Source of the DNA: Scenedesmus sp. ARA3
Lineage: Eukaryota > Chlorophyta > Chlorophyceae > Sphaeropleales > Scenedesmaceae
Direction of reading: 5' to 3'
NCBI GenBank assembly: GCA_004335835.1
Contig: RWJK01001984.1
Span: 62,001-126,000 of the forward strand
Length of the DNA stretch: 64,000 nt
Shown here one piece after another: positions 11,201-22,303 of this stretch; the stretch's first letter is position 1; the number at the start of each line of letters is the position of its first letter. Under the pieces are notes generated by a model. That model made no database searches, had not been told where the DNA came from, and saw only the letters and a program-made list of their open reading frames with translations. Both the position numbers and the translations under genes were made by a program.

Positions 11201-12449
11201 CTGACCGCTGGTCACACTGCGCTGTGTGCTGGGCTATGGCTGTGCTGCTGCGCAGGGCAAGGTCCGTGGCTACGGCATGGCCACCTGGGAGTGCTTCAGG
11301 CAGCCGCCAAACTCACACACGGTATGCCCTGTGCTCTGTGTCAGCGTCTCGGCCTAGCTGCCTGCTTCTGCTGCCTGCTGCCTGTGTGAAGCAAGCCTGT
11401 GTTCACCTGGCTCCCCAATGCGATACATGGGAACAACTGTTGTGCGCTGTTTGTAGCAATAAAGCAATCTCGCCTGCAGCTGTTGTTTAGCTTTACCTGC
11501 CCCATGTGCTTGTCTTTTTCAAACTGAGCCCTCATGCTTCCTGTCCTGCTGCTGCTGCCACCCTGACCGCCCTGTGCAACTGCTGCTGCTGCTGCTGCTG
11601 GAATGTCCTCCCTTACAGCACCTCAGCCTAGAGGAGGTGGTCAATCTTGCACGTGAAGTAGGCGGCAAGCAGCACGGCTTCTTGGCAGTGCAGCTGCCAG
11701 TGAACGCAAAACTCACAGAAGCCTTTATGCAGCCCTGGCAGCTGGTGCTCAACCAGACAGCCACAGACGCAGTGCGCAAGGCGGCAGCGGCGGCAGCAGC
11801 AGCGCAGGCAGCAGCAGAGGCAGCGCTGCGGCTGAAAGAGCCGGAGGATGTGGACCCTGAAAAGATATCTGCGGCAATGGACCAGGGGTTGGCGCTGCCG
11901 CCGCCCCCGCCGCCGTCGCCGCCACCGCCGCCGCCGCCGGCTGTGTATGACAGCGTGACGTTACTTGAGGCGGCGAAGCGGATGGGGGTTGCTGTGTTTG
12001 CGTCAGGGCCCCTTTTGGAGGTAGGCACTGGTTGTGTTAGTATCTGTGTTGGTGTGAGGTTGTGCACAGCACAGTGAGGTCACGCTGGCTGGCAGCATGC
12101 AGCTGGATCTTGCAGTGGTTCTACAGCGCCAGATGTATTGCAGTTGCAGTACATCTGGCATCACCGGCTGATGCACAGGCTCTTGTGAGGACTCCCTGGC
12201 AGGGCTGCTTGACATGCTGTGGTTGGCGACATCGATAAGCTTGGGCATCTTGTGTTGCTGTTTGCATGTGCTGTCTTGCGCTTGGCACAGCTGATGTGCA
12301 TGCTGCAGAAGTTGCTGTTGCAGTGCGGTACTCCTGCCCAATCAAACATGCTACCTGTCCAGCCCTTGCAAGCAGATCAACTTTGTGCAAAATCCTGCAC
12401 AGGTCGACAAGGTTGCTGCGCTGCTGCTCTGCGGTTTGCTCTCTGCATC

Positions 12450-12484
<35 letters not shown>

Positions 12485-13057
12485 AATTGCTTTTCACCTG
12501 CAGGGCCAGCTGCTGCAGGGCCTGGTGGGCCCCCTGGATGGCATCATGGGGCTCAAGGACGCGCGCAGCACCGCGGGCAAGCTGCTGCAGTACGCGCGCA
12601 GCGTGCCTGGCGTGGCCAGCGTGCTGCTGGGGCAGAAGGTGAGCGCAGCGGCCTAGCAGTGGCAAGGACGAATTTGGCGTGGCAGCAGCAGCTAGCAGCT
12701 GAGACGGTTTGCTACTGTTGCCAGCAGTGGACGCTGAGTTGCTAGGTGCTGCAGCACAGATCCTGTGTAGGCAGTGGCTGTGGGGTGATGCATTTCGTGC
12801 CATGCATGATGTCTGGTGCTTGGGGCCTTAATACAGAAACGCGGTTGGTCCTGTTATGACTGTTCTTCTGGCCGTGCATGCCTGCATCTGACGCGAGCTT
12901 GCTGCTGCTGCTGTTGCTGCTGCAGGCCCAGGAGCATGTTGAAGCAAATGTGCCGCTGGCAGCAATGCCTCGCCTAGCTGAGAAGATGTGGGAGCTGGTC
13001 AAGCAAGAGATGGAGGCCACGCTAAAGCAGCAGCAGCAGAAGGCTGTCACTGTCTGA
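8012..13057 (+). CDS. Aldo/keto reductase with proposed ShKT N-terminal exon
   Basis: NAD(P)H-dependent oxidoreductase of the aldo/keto reductase fold; substrate unknown. The phase-consistent exons are 8588-8726, 9017-9145, 9461-9616, 9798-10159 (or from 9912), 11256-11321, 11619-12020, 12504-12638 and 12926-13057 (TGA). Family landmarks in order are FVFKGHASKRGTELYAG, LSSLGLGTYLG, GWNVIDTAPNYRDGRAE, SSKAGFL, MAGSHCLS, LETLDLLYLHNAAE, GKVRGYGMATWECFRQPP, HLSLEEVVNLAREVGG, QLPVNAKL and VPGVASVLLG. A poly-Ala stretch and a poly-Pro run interrupt the C-terminal half near 11780-11945. The exon at 8588 has no Met. The only upstream exon I find that ends in the right phase is 8012-8299, which encodes a hydrophobic leader and a ShKT domain, so I place the start there. 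If that exon is a separate gene, the reductase start is unresolved. The gene ends 242 bp before the next start. Confidence 0.85.
10127..10418 (+). repeat. Copies of a reductase exon end with donor
   Basis: The exon end at 10130-10162 encodes FQELEALRQE and a GTGTGT donor. A shorter copy lies at about 10226-10255 and a fuller copy, with three or four changes, at 10385-10418. Each keeps a GT donor. The copies lead into the alternating GT/GC tract. Confidence 0.8.
10425..10925 (+). repeat. Long alternating GT/GC purine-pyrimidine tract
   Basis: About 500 bp are built almost wholly of GTGCGC, GTGTGC and GCATGC steps with no fixed unit. It lies in the reductase intron between 10159 and 11256. Alternating GC/GT steps are the classic sequence for left-handed Z-DNA. 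The long open frames here on both strands, rich in Cys/Val/Arg or His/Thr/Arg, are by-products of this composition. Confidence 0.85.
12451..12484 (+). repeat. CTG array in a reductase intron
   Basis: Eleven CTG units lie about 20 bp before the CAG acceptor of the exon starting at 12504, on the sense strand. Confidence 0.85.
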
Positions 13058-13141
13058 AGCAAGATCTAGCCGGGTTCCTGGTGTTAGTTCACAGTCCGGG
13101 GCAGGAACTTGTTATGGCTCGAGCATGAAGGCTTTCCGCCT

Positions 13142-13146
13142 TGTAA
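13142..13146 (+). terminator. TGTAA polyadenylation signal of the reductase gene
   Basis: TGTAA lies 85 nt past the reductase stop codon and is followed by an AT-rich stretch. Position and motif fit chlorophycean poly(A) signals. It also leaves about 150 bp before the next start codon. Confidence 0.6.
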
Positions 13147-13298
13147 AAATACATTTACTTTCATTGTATGTATTTCTCGACTATCGCTTGCGGTGTGAGC
13201 TCTCCACGTCAGCTGCGAGTTGTTGCTGATCTCTCGTCACCGGAGCAGCTGTGCGTGATGGCACTACAGTCCAAGCAGCAACACCCTTTATAATAGCC

Positions 13299-13844
13299 AT
13301 GCGCGCTGCTTATCCGCTGGCAGCGCCATGCTGCTCAGCACAGCGGTGCTGCTTGCCAAATGTGCTGTCAAGACCTGGCCCTGGCTTCTCCAGAGTGCCA
13401 AAGAGACCTCTACTGACGACAGCAGCTTTAAAACGCACTAAAAATGACAATGAAGGCAGCACAGCGGACTCCTGGCTGCAGCAGCGCTCCAGGCTGGCAG
13501 TGCAGTTCTTGAAGGAGCAGCAGGCGCAGTGGCTCTACAGATACTTCAGAGACTGGAGGAAAGATGCCTTCAGGTACCTTCAACTGAGTCACAACATCAT
13601 GAACCGAATATGGTGCAAGTACAAGCATTCACACCGTGGGCAGCAACACCTGCATGGTCCAGCCAGCAAGCAAGCAGCAGCACATCGTAGCTGTGCAATC
13701 CTTGCTGCTTTTGATCCACCCAGAACACTTGAGCACTGCACAGCAGCAGCGTGACCCCTTGTCTGCCCATGCACGCCGGTGCGTTGATACAGCTGCCATA
13801 TTCTGTGCAGGCGGCCGTGGCACATGACTTGGCATGCACTGCCC

Positions 13845-13888
<44 letters not shown>

Positions 13889-14882
13889 TGCTGCCGCAGT
13901 GACCTGCAGGCCATCCTGCTGCTGGCGCTGGCAGTGAACCTGGTGCTTGCAGGAGGCAAGGTGCTGCTGCTGGGTGAGAGCAGCAAGGGCGCCTGGGAGG
14001 ACTTCTACCACAATGCAGTGGTGGCATTTGGGGAGGCATGGCCCTCCGACACGGCACCAGTGCTGGAGCAGGTGCGTGTGTATAGTTGAGACGGGCAGCA
14101 GCGGGATTTGGGCAACGTGGTCCAGCCATGTGACTGAAGCGTTGTGAGATCAGGTTGTATAACGAGGGCAGTATCAGCAGGCTGGCCCAAGCAGCACAGC
14201 ACAGGCACATCAAGGGCACAGGGCTGCATGAGCAGCATAGCGCTGGCTGTCACCTGCAATGGTATCCTTGCATCCCAAACCCTCCTTCTGGGGTCCCTGA
14301 AGTGTAATGTATGCAACATGCAACTCATGTTGCGCGATGCTGTGCAGGTGTACTCTGTGGGGCTGTACCTTGCCGGCCTGATTGGCTTTGCGGTGCTGCT
14401 GGCGCTGGTTGAGCAGAGCGTGCTGGGCGTGTATGAGGCACGCGTGGAGCTGGGCGCGCCGGTGCTGGAGGCGGGGCACATGCTGGTGCTGGCCTGGTGC
14501 AGGTGAGTGTGTGGCATGCTGCTGGGTTGCTGTGTGCTGTTTGTGCCTGCTTGCAGCACGCTTGCAGCAGGCTTGTGGCAAACATGCAGCAGTCGTGCCA
14601 CATGCTGGTGCTAGCCTGGTGCAGGTGCGCGTGTGTTCTTAGCGCTGTAAGGTAAACCAGGTGATACTGCAACTAGGCTTGCAGCAGACGTGCAGCAGCC
14701 CCTGCATCCGGACAATTTGCAGTTGCTGAGTGACCCTGCAGTCGGGCGCATGCTGGTGCTGGTGCTGGCCTGGTGCAGGTGCACGTGGCATGTTGCTGGC
14801 TGCTGTGTGCTGTTTGTGTGCTTGCTTGCAGCAGGCTTGCAGTCGCAGCTGACTGACTGGCTTGCAGATGCGCGCGCAGGAG

Positions 14883-14918
<36 letters not shown>

Positions 14919-16605
14919 GCTGCTGTTGCTGCTGTTGCTGCTGCTGTTGCTGCTGCTGCTGTTGCTGCTGCTGCTGCCGCTGCAGGCGTGCGATGCAGCA
15001 GGCCCGTGTGAGTAGCGCATTGTTGTGCTGCACACGCGCAAGCTCACCAGCTGGACTGCTGCTGCTGCCGCCGCCACCACTGCTGCTGCTGCAGGAGCCA
15101 GGCTGACGTCAGCAAGCTGGAGGGGGTGCTGCGGCAGCTGTGCGCAGCATACGCCTGCAGCGGCGGACGCACCCTGGTGGTGCTGTGCCAGGTGGGGTCG
15201 GGGTGGGGTCTCTGCTGCTGCTGCAGCGGCGCCGGCTGCCGCGCCGCACACTGTTACCAGCACCAGCAGTTGCGTTGCTGTATGAGGCGCATGCTGTTGG
15301 TTGGCGTTGAGCTGCTGCATGCAAGCAAAGCTTCTATACAGCTTCTGTGCAGCAGTGACAGCCGCCAGCTAAGGCACATTTGCTGTACCAAGCTCTTCAT
15401 CTGCTCTGCTGCAGCCATCGAACACAAGCACACATCTGACTTCTGCTGCTGCCGCTGCTGCTGCTGCTGCTGCTGCTGCAGCGCAAGAAGACGGAGATGG
15501 AGGACCTGTTCAGTGCCGCCATCCCGCAGCAGCAGCGTGGCGGCTCACGCTTCGTGTTCAGGCAGGGCAGCCCGCTGAATGCGGGGGACCTCAAGCTGGT
15601 GGCAGCAGGTGAGGGCGGCTGCTGGCCATCCTCGCAGCATACATGTGTGCTTGCTCGTGACAGGCCATGTGTGGCTGGGTGCTATGGTACTCCTGGCATC
15701 TGCTTGCTTACATCTGTTGGAATGTGGAGCCTACATCTGTCGCAGGGTCGTGAGCATTGGATCAACGGTCTGCGCTAACATGCTCATATGCCAGGTTTGT
15801 TTGTGAATTAAGGGATCCACGTGAGCTACTGCTGGGTGAACACAACTCACCAGTGCTCTGCTGCTGCTGCTGCCTGCAGATGACGCGTCTGCTGTGCTGG
15901 TGCTTGCTGACTCAGCCGTGTCTGCAGATGCCTCCGACAGCCAGGTGTGCGGCACAGGCAGACGCAGCCTGCTGCTGCTGCCTTTCCTGTCGACAGCAGC
16001 TACAGCTGGCGCCTTTACGCATGGTGCATCACATGATAGTGGAACTGCTCCCCTTGATAGCTTTCAGTTGCACGATCGCCAAAAGCACAGCGTGCGAGCC
16101 TGAAGTGCCTTCCTATGCATCCCTCTTCCTGCACTGCACCAGCAACTCCAGTCAAACTGGTGCTTGTCTGTCCGTGTGCCTGTTGCAGGTGTTGCGTGTG
16201 CTGGTGCTGCTGGATGAGTCTGAGGTGGCGGCCAGGCAGGAGGGCAGGCCACGGCCCACACCAGGTCACGTGGTGGCAGAGATATTGGTGAGGCATGTGG
16301 CAGCGTTGTGCTGAGGAGGTGTACTCTACACACAGCACCAGCAGCACGACACCACTCAGGCTGCTCGGGTGATGCTTGGTGAGGCGCGATACCTGACATT
16401 CACAGCACCAGCAGCATAACACTGGCGATGCTCAGGCTGCTAGTGTGATGCGTTGGGGCCATGCTTGCACCTGTGTGTGTGCTGGTATGTCTTATGGAGT
16501 AAGGGCGAGGGCGGTGCTGCCAGCATCTGTTGCTTGGAGCTCCACTGCGCCTGACCCATCAGCTTGTTGCTGCTGCTGCTACCACTTCTGCATCTGCCTG
16601 CTGGC

Positions 16606-16637
<32 letters not shown>

Positions 16638-18718
16638 GCCTGCTGTTCCCAGAGCAATGACGCGATGCCGCTGCTCAAGTTTGTGCCCAGCAAGCCGGTG
16701 CTGCCGCTGCCCTCACACAGGCGAGTGGCTGCGCTTGGCTGTCGACAGGAAGGCTGTGTGCAGCATGTGAATATGCCAAGAATACATCAAGCTAAACCAA
16801 GACCGGCAGCCGCATCATGTGCAACCCAGGGCCTGCATACAGGCAATTGGTGATCTGCTGCACTGCAAACCTCCTGGTCCTTGCAAATTGCAGCATATTA
16901 GAATTTGCGCTGCTGTTGCTAATGTGACAGCTATCACCGTGTACTTTGTGCAGGCTGAACGCCACGCGTCTGGCCATGCTGGTGACACGCCCCGTGGTCA
17001 GCCACCTGACAGACACCATGTGGGACTTCTCCAACAGCAGCGCAGTCTTCATGCACCACTTCCCGCAGCTGGCAGGGAGCACAGTGGCAGGTGGGGCGGC
17101 GGCTGCCTGACAGCCTGGCATCAATTTACACCTGAAGGGCGTGTTATAGCTGAACCTCCAAGCTGGTGAATGGAGATGTAGAGGCTTATGTGAATATTGC
17201 TGACACATCGAGCAGCTTGCTGTGTTGCTCCTTCTGCGCCTTAGCGTCTTCATGCACCACTTCCCGCAGCTGGCAGGAAGCACAGTGGCAGGTGAGTTGG
17301 CTAGGGGCGGCCTGGCAGCGCAGCGGCAGGCTGAGGCGAACAGGCCTGCGAATCTGCTAGAACCAGTTTGATGAGCACACGCGAATGGTGCAGGGCAGCG
17401 ACTGGAGATAACGGTTGCATGCAGTGCTTGTGCTGCACCCTGGCGCTGCTGCACCCTTCAGCAGTCAGAACATAACACACAGTTCTTCAATTTGGTTCAC
17501 CACTGCAACCCATACGGATTTGCTTGGTGCTGTTGCAGACGTTGCCCTGCGCTTTGAGGATGGCATTCTGATTGGCCTGCTGGAGGCCTCCACCGGCTTT
17601 GTGCTGATCAACCCGCCCCCAGGCTACACGCTCAGCGCTGACGAGCACCTCATCCTGCTGCGGCCCACGGCTGCCTGCGAGGTGCGGCACAGCCGGCAGC
17701 AGCAGCAGCAGCGGCAGTGGTAGAACGTGCAGATTTTTAGCACCAAGTTGGCATTTAGCTGCAAGCACACGCTATGTCATTTGGCAATGGCAGAGGCGGC
17801 AGCAGTGGCAGTTGTGATTGGGGTTCCAATTGTCGCGCGATCGTACGGCGGTGGCCAGATACCTTGCACGCTCTGCATCCCACCTGTCTCTGCCCTGCCC
17901 GCTCTCACACACTGCAGGCTGACGTGCAGCCGCTGCCAGTGCCAGTGTCTGCACCCATCGGCAGCTACAGCGCGGAAGCAGCAGCAGCAGCGTGGCGCCA
18001 GTCTCAGCAGTCGCTCAGCATGCCCATGGTCATCAGCTGCGGCTGCGCTGATGCAGATGAGACACCGCTGGAAGACATGGGCCAAGATGCTGCTGCTGTT
18101 GACGACCCTGTGGGGGCCATGCAGCAGCACCTGCAGCAGCAGTTCGTGGTGCAGCAGGGGCAGCAGCAGCAGCAGCAGCAGCCGCATCGGCTGGGCCAGG
18201 AGCAGCAGCAGCCGCAGCTGCTCGGCCAGGAGCAGCAGCAGCAGGAAGGGTTTGATGCGCTCAGGCGGCAGCTGCTGGAGCCGCAGCAGCAGCTGCAGCG
18301 CCAACTGCAGGACAATGCACAATCGGCAGCTGCAAACGGCAGCAGCAGGAGCACCGCCAGCAGCAGCAGCAGCACTGTAGCACAGGGCAGCAGCGGCAGC
18401 AGTAGTAGCAGCAGGGCTGTCACGAGCAGCAGCGATGTTAGAAGGTCAGCGGCTGCAGGCAGCTCAAACGGTGCTTTGACTGATGGTGGTTGTTCAGTGA
18501 TGTCATGGGACCTGGATGACAGCAGCAGTGACCTGCTGCCTTCACAGGGGGTGATGGACTTGCTACAAGGGACCAGGTGGGCCAAAGCATCATCTTGCCT
18601 GCACATGCTTCTTGCGACCAGTTGCATCTCCAATCAGCACGTCTGCCTTGGCAGTGACCAACTGCTCACCAGCTACAACCCTAACACCCTAACGTGCCAC
18701 GTCAGGCACACCACCGTT

Positions 18719-18782
<64 letters not shown>

Positions 18783-21421
18783 CCTGGCGTGGCCAGCTGC
18801 CGCATGTTCTCCCTGGCTGAGGCCAGCATGCAGCTGAGCAGGCTGGCCCCCCTGGCACTGCTGGTGCTGGGATGGGGGGCGCATGACTTCATGGCACAGC
18901 TGCTGGCAGCACTGGGCACAGGTGCGGTGCCGGAACTGCATTCTAGCAATTTTGTGAAGCATGTCATCCACACCCTTTGCTGCATAGCAGCTGCGTTGTT
19001 GCATACGGCACGCCACAGCTGCTGGCGGCACTGGGGCCACGTGCAGGGGCTGCATGTCACGGTGTAGCCTGCAACCCCATTCTGCAGCAGCTGAGCAATG
19101 TAGTATGGTGTATGAAAGGCAGCAAGTGGGTTCAGATGGGCATCTCTACACATCATGCATGCCTTGTGTGCTGCGCCGCAGGCTCCAGCGCGCTGCCAGC
19201 AGGCAGCAGCGTGACCTTTGCCAACAGCCATGCGCCTGAGGCCAGCCTGCACCCCGCCATCGCAGCAGCAGGGGGCCCGCAGGTGCTTGCTGGGCTGACT
19301 GTGCAGCATGTGCGGCTGGACCCGCTGTCACGCGGCAGCTGGCTGGGCAAGCTGCAGCTGGATGGTGTCAAGTGAGGGGCTTGCTGCAGCTGCTGCTGCT
19401 GCTGTGCATGTTATGTGGACATGATGTTGGCAGGGGAAAGTATGCAGTGCCATTGGCAGCTGGCTGGGCAAGCTGCAGCTGGATGGTGTCAAGTGAGGGT
19501 TGCTTGCTGTTGCTGTAGATACTTTACATGTTGTCAATACATGCTTCATCAATAGCGCTTGGTGTTGGAGTGCGCGTGTGCACCCGCCTGTTTGCAGCAA
19601 GCAAGTGTACCCGCATGTGTGCACATGCAGGCACCAGCATGTCTAGGCTGCACTCTGCCGAGCTGATATAACCGCTACTTTAAGCCACACTCAAATGCAC
19701 CATGGTTGCATTTGCTGCCCGCTTTATTGGTCCTGTCTGCTTGCAGTGCTGCCATCGTGCTGTGTGATGCAGCCTGGCGCCACTCCCTGACACCAGACCC
19801 CTTCGCCTTCAGCAACGCAGCTGCAGCAGCCGGCAATGCAGCAGTGTACAGCAGCAGCTTGTCGCCATCAGTCAACGGCAGCCTAGGTGGCTCTAACGGC
19901 AGCTTAGATGCAGCAGGTGGTGCTAGCAGCGCATCTTCCTTATCTGCTGCTGCTGGCATGTATGGTGCTGTGGGTGGTGCCGGCAGCAGCAGCATGTATG
20001 CATTTGGTGCTGGCGGCAGCTCTGGCTTTGATTGTGATGTGCTGCAGCTGGATGCGCTGCTGCTAAGGGTGCAGCTGAACCTGCGCAGCGCACTGCAGGG
20101 CATAGACAGGGAGCAGGAGGTGAACATCATTACGGAGAAAGTTGGCACAGAGCAAGATACTCGCTTTGAAGACAAGGCTCGGTTGCCGCTGGGTGAGCGT
20201 AGGGGAGGATGCAAGGAATGGATGCTGCTGCCTCATGTTGTGCTAAGTGCTTGTGGCACTGCTGCCTCATGCGCTGAGTGGCAAACACGCTGGTATGGGT
20301 GCGGCGTTTGCAACCGTCAAGTGTGAACAGCCGCATCGTGCTACAGTACCGCTGCCCTGCTAGTGTGGGGTGCACACAGCCAAGGGCAGGCAGTGCCTGC
20401 ACCAGACTTGCAGCATGCCATTGCGCTGCTCCTCGCGCATCTGTGGCTGGCCAGTGCTGCTTCAACCCTGCAGGTGTGCTTGTCGACCTGCGCCTTGTAC
20501 CTGGTGCCTGCTTCAGTCAATGCCTTGCATATCATCACCAGACTGCTCATGCCTAAGTGACTGCCCTGTGTTGCCGCAACCCTGCAGGTGTGCCCGTCAA
20601 CCTGTCCTCCTACTCGGCCTGCATGCTGAGTCAGCTGGCCTTCTGCCCGCTCATGGTGCTGCCCGGCAGGAGCACTGCACGGCCCCTGGGGGCGCAGATA
20701 GATCCGCTCAGTGAGTGCCGCTTAGCTGTTTAGCGCTCTGGGCTGTCTGCGTGCTGCGTTATCAAAGCTGTGGCACTGCAGATGATGGTCATGCCTGCAC
20801 CAGCAAAGCGCAGCCGCATTGCGCCAGCAACAGCTGTAGTGCACACATTTACAGGTTCTGTGCAGAAATGTTTGGGGCACATGACCTGTTGCGTTGGTTT
20901 TTGCAGGCATGGTCACAGGCGCTCTGGCACCTGCTGCCATTGCTGTGCAGCACGCACGCCACCTTGCTGATGCCCCAAGCTCATGATGTCTGTGTTGCCT
21001 GAATCTGCTGTTGCCGCTTTGCGCTGCTGCTGCAGTTGTGGATGCTGACCTATACACAGATGTCGGCGACAAGGTGAGCTGCTGGTGCAGCGCTGCGCGG
21101 CGGCTGGGCAGCTTGCTGTTGTTGTGACACATCCACAGTTTGACTGCAGGCAGCAACCATGCTGCAGGCAACGCGCAACCTCTGCTATGGCAATCGCCAG
21201 CTGAAGAGCTTTCGCTATTCGATCTGGACAAGCCCGCCAGTGTGCAGCTTGGATGCTTTCACTGCCTGCTTGGAGCCCACTGGCAGCTGGCCTGCCTGCC
21301 TGGTGCTATTGTTTTCTACCTACTGTGGTCACAATCTGCTGTATACCCCTTAGGGGCCCTTCTGGAGCCTGATGCGTCGCGCGCAGCTGCTGGGTCACTT
21401 TCAGCGTTCGCTTCTAGATGG

Positions 21422-21478
<57 letters not shown>

Positions 21479-22303
21479 TGATGTGTGCTGTGTGCTGCTG
21501 CGCCCCTCAGGTGTCCTTTTGGAGCCTGATGCGCCGCGCGCAGCTGCTGGGCCACTTTCAGCGTCTGCTTCTAGATGGCCTGCAGGTGCTGCTGCTGTTG
21601 TTTGATGTGTGCTGTGTGCTGCTGCGCCCCTCAGGTGTCCTTCTGGAGCCTGATGCGCCGCGCGCAGCTGCTGGGCCACGTGCTGCTGGGCTACTACCTG
21701 CTGCCCGCTGCTGCTGCTGACCCCATTGAGGCCGTGCTGTGCCCGCCTGGCGCGATGCGCGGCGAGGCGCGTGTGTGGAACAGGGGCGACAACCGGCTCA
21801 AGTTCATCGTGCTGCAGGTGGGTTAATTATCGCACATTGATGTGGTTCATGCAGTTGATGTTGTGTTCCTAGGATGATCAGCTGCGCTTTCAGCTACAGC
21901 GCAGCTTGTGTTGTGGCCGCGGACTGCTGTTAGAAGGCTTTGCCTGCAGCAATGCTGGTGCTATGGTGTTGCCCTGGATGGCGATTAAAGAAGAGTGTTT
22001 GCCTGAGCACGCAATCGTTTGACGGCGCGCGCAGCACTTGCACAGAGCATGCCAGCCTACTACTTGCCGGCAGCACCGGCTGAAGAGTGCAATGACACGC
22101 CTCTTTCCTGCTGCTGCTTGCAGGATGCCGAGGCAGCAAACAGCCAGCAGCAGCAACAGCAGCAGCTGCGAGATGAGGCGGTGGCAGCGTCAGTGGCAGG
22201 ATCAGCAGCAGCACGAGCTGCGGCGGCAGCAGCCAAGGCAGCAGCTGAAGCCTCAGCACGCTACTACCCTGTGGATGGTGGCTGGCAGTGGTGGATGCGC
22301 TGA
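13299..22303 (+). CDS. CASTOR/POLLUX (DMI1)-like ion channel
   Basis: Related to plant CASTOR/POLLUX/DMI1 cation channels of plastid or nuclear envelopes. The first exon (13299-13573) is Ala/Pro/Arg/Cys-rich, like a plastid transit peptide. Exons at 13900-14071 and 14348-14502 give two hydrophobic helices (about ILLLALAVNLVLAGGKVLLL and LYLAGLIGFAVLLALV) flanking a pore-like segment, then HMLVLAW, matching the family's ILGW. Exons from 15095, 15482 and about 15880 give RTLVVLC, FRQGSPLNAGDLKLVAA and AVLVLADSA, the Castor/Pollux middle region. Those from 16190, about 16660 and 16951 give GHVVAEIL, MPLLKFVPSKPV and FMHHFPQLAGSTVAG, and the next GILIGLLEASTGFVLINPP. An inserted exon (about 17921-18576) holds poly-Gln and Ser repeats. 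C-terminal exons near 18781, 19182, 19747, 20588, 21635 and 22124 end at TGA 22301. Only two membrane helices are evident where plant CASTOR has four. ATG 13299 is the first Met in frame. Confidence 0.9.
13846..13885 (+). repeat. CTG array before channel exon 2
   Basis: About 13 CTG units lie just before the CTGCCGCAG acceptor of the exon starting at 13900, on the sense strand. Confidence 0.85.
14477..14782 (+). repeat. Three copies of channel exon 3 end with donor
   Basis: The true exon end (14477-14505) encodes HMLVLAW and then GTGAGT. Copies lie at 14599-14627 and 14748-14782. Intron sequence after the first and third copies is also alike, so the duplicated unit is longer than the exon part and spans roughly 270 bp. 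Confidence 0.85.
14890..14983 (+). repeat. Long CTG/TTG array in a channel intron
   Basis: About 31 triplets of CTG with scattered TTG form the longest array in the window. It lies in the intron before the exon at 15095, on the sense strand. The reverse strand reads as an uninterrupted poly-Gln frame that I do not regard as a gene. Confidence 0.9.
17045..17291 (+). repeat. 46 bp exon end copied within a channel intron
   Basis: 17045-17090 (VFMHHFPQLAGSTVAG and donor) recurs at 17246-17291 with one mismatch, 201 bp apart. Both copies end in CAG followed by a GT donor (GTGGGG and GTGAGT). The second donor fits the consensus better, so which copy is spliced is unclear. Confidence 0.9.
18721..18778 (+). 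repeat. Pure CTG array before a channel acceptor
   Basis: Nineteen uninterrupted CTG units run into GCCAG, the acceptor of the exon starting near 18782 (GVASCRMFSLAEAS). No other pyrimidine tract precedes this acceptor. Confidence 0.9.
19334..19499 (+). repeat. Perfect 45 bp exon-end duplication in the channel gene
   Basis: 19334-19378 and 19455-19499 are identical over 45 bp, offset 121 bp. Each encodes SWLGKLQLDGV and carries the same GTGAGG donor. Splicing from either donor to the exon near 19747 gives the same reading frame (VNAAIVLCDAAW). Confidence 0.92.
21360..21690 (+). repeat. Three copies of a channel exon start with CTG array
   Basis: The segment encoding WSLMRRAQLLGH occurs at about 21362, 21519 and 21643. 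The last two carry the same CCCCTCAG acceptor (CAG ending at 21510 and 21634), 124 bp apart. The first two continue into a shared non-coding tail with a TAG stop; only the third continues into VLLGYYLLPAAAADPIEAV and is the real exon. A CTG array of about 18 units (21423-21476) lies between copies one and two. Confidence 0.9.

Noticed and set aside
13287..13295. TTTATAATA as a TATA box for the channel gene.
   Set aside because: It lies only a few bases before the chosen ATG, so transcription would start after the start codon, and no later in-frame Met suits.
14611..15320. Poly-Gln and poly-Ser frames antisense to the channel gene.
   Set aside because: They are reverse-strand readings of an intronic CTG array, and the sense exons here have clear channel homology.
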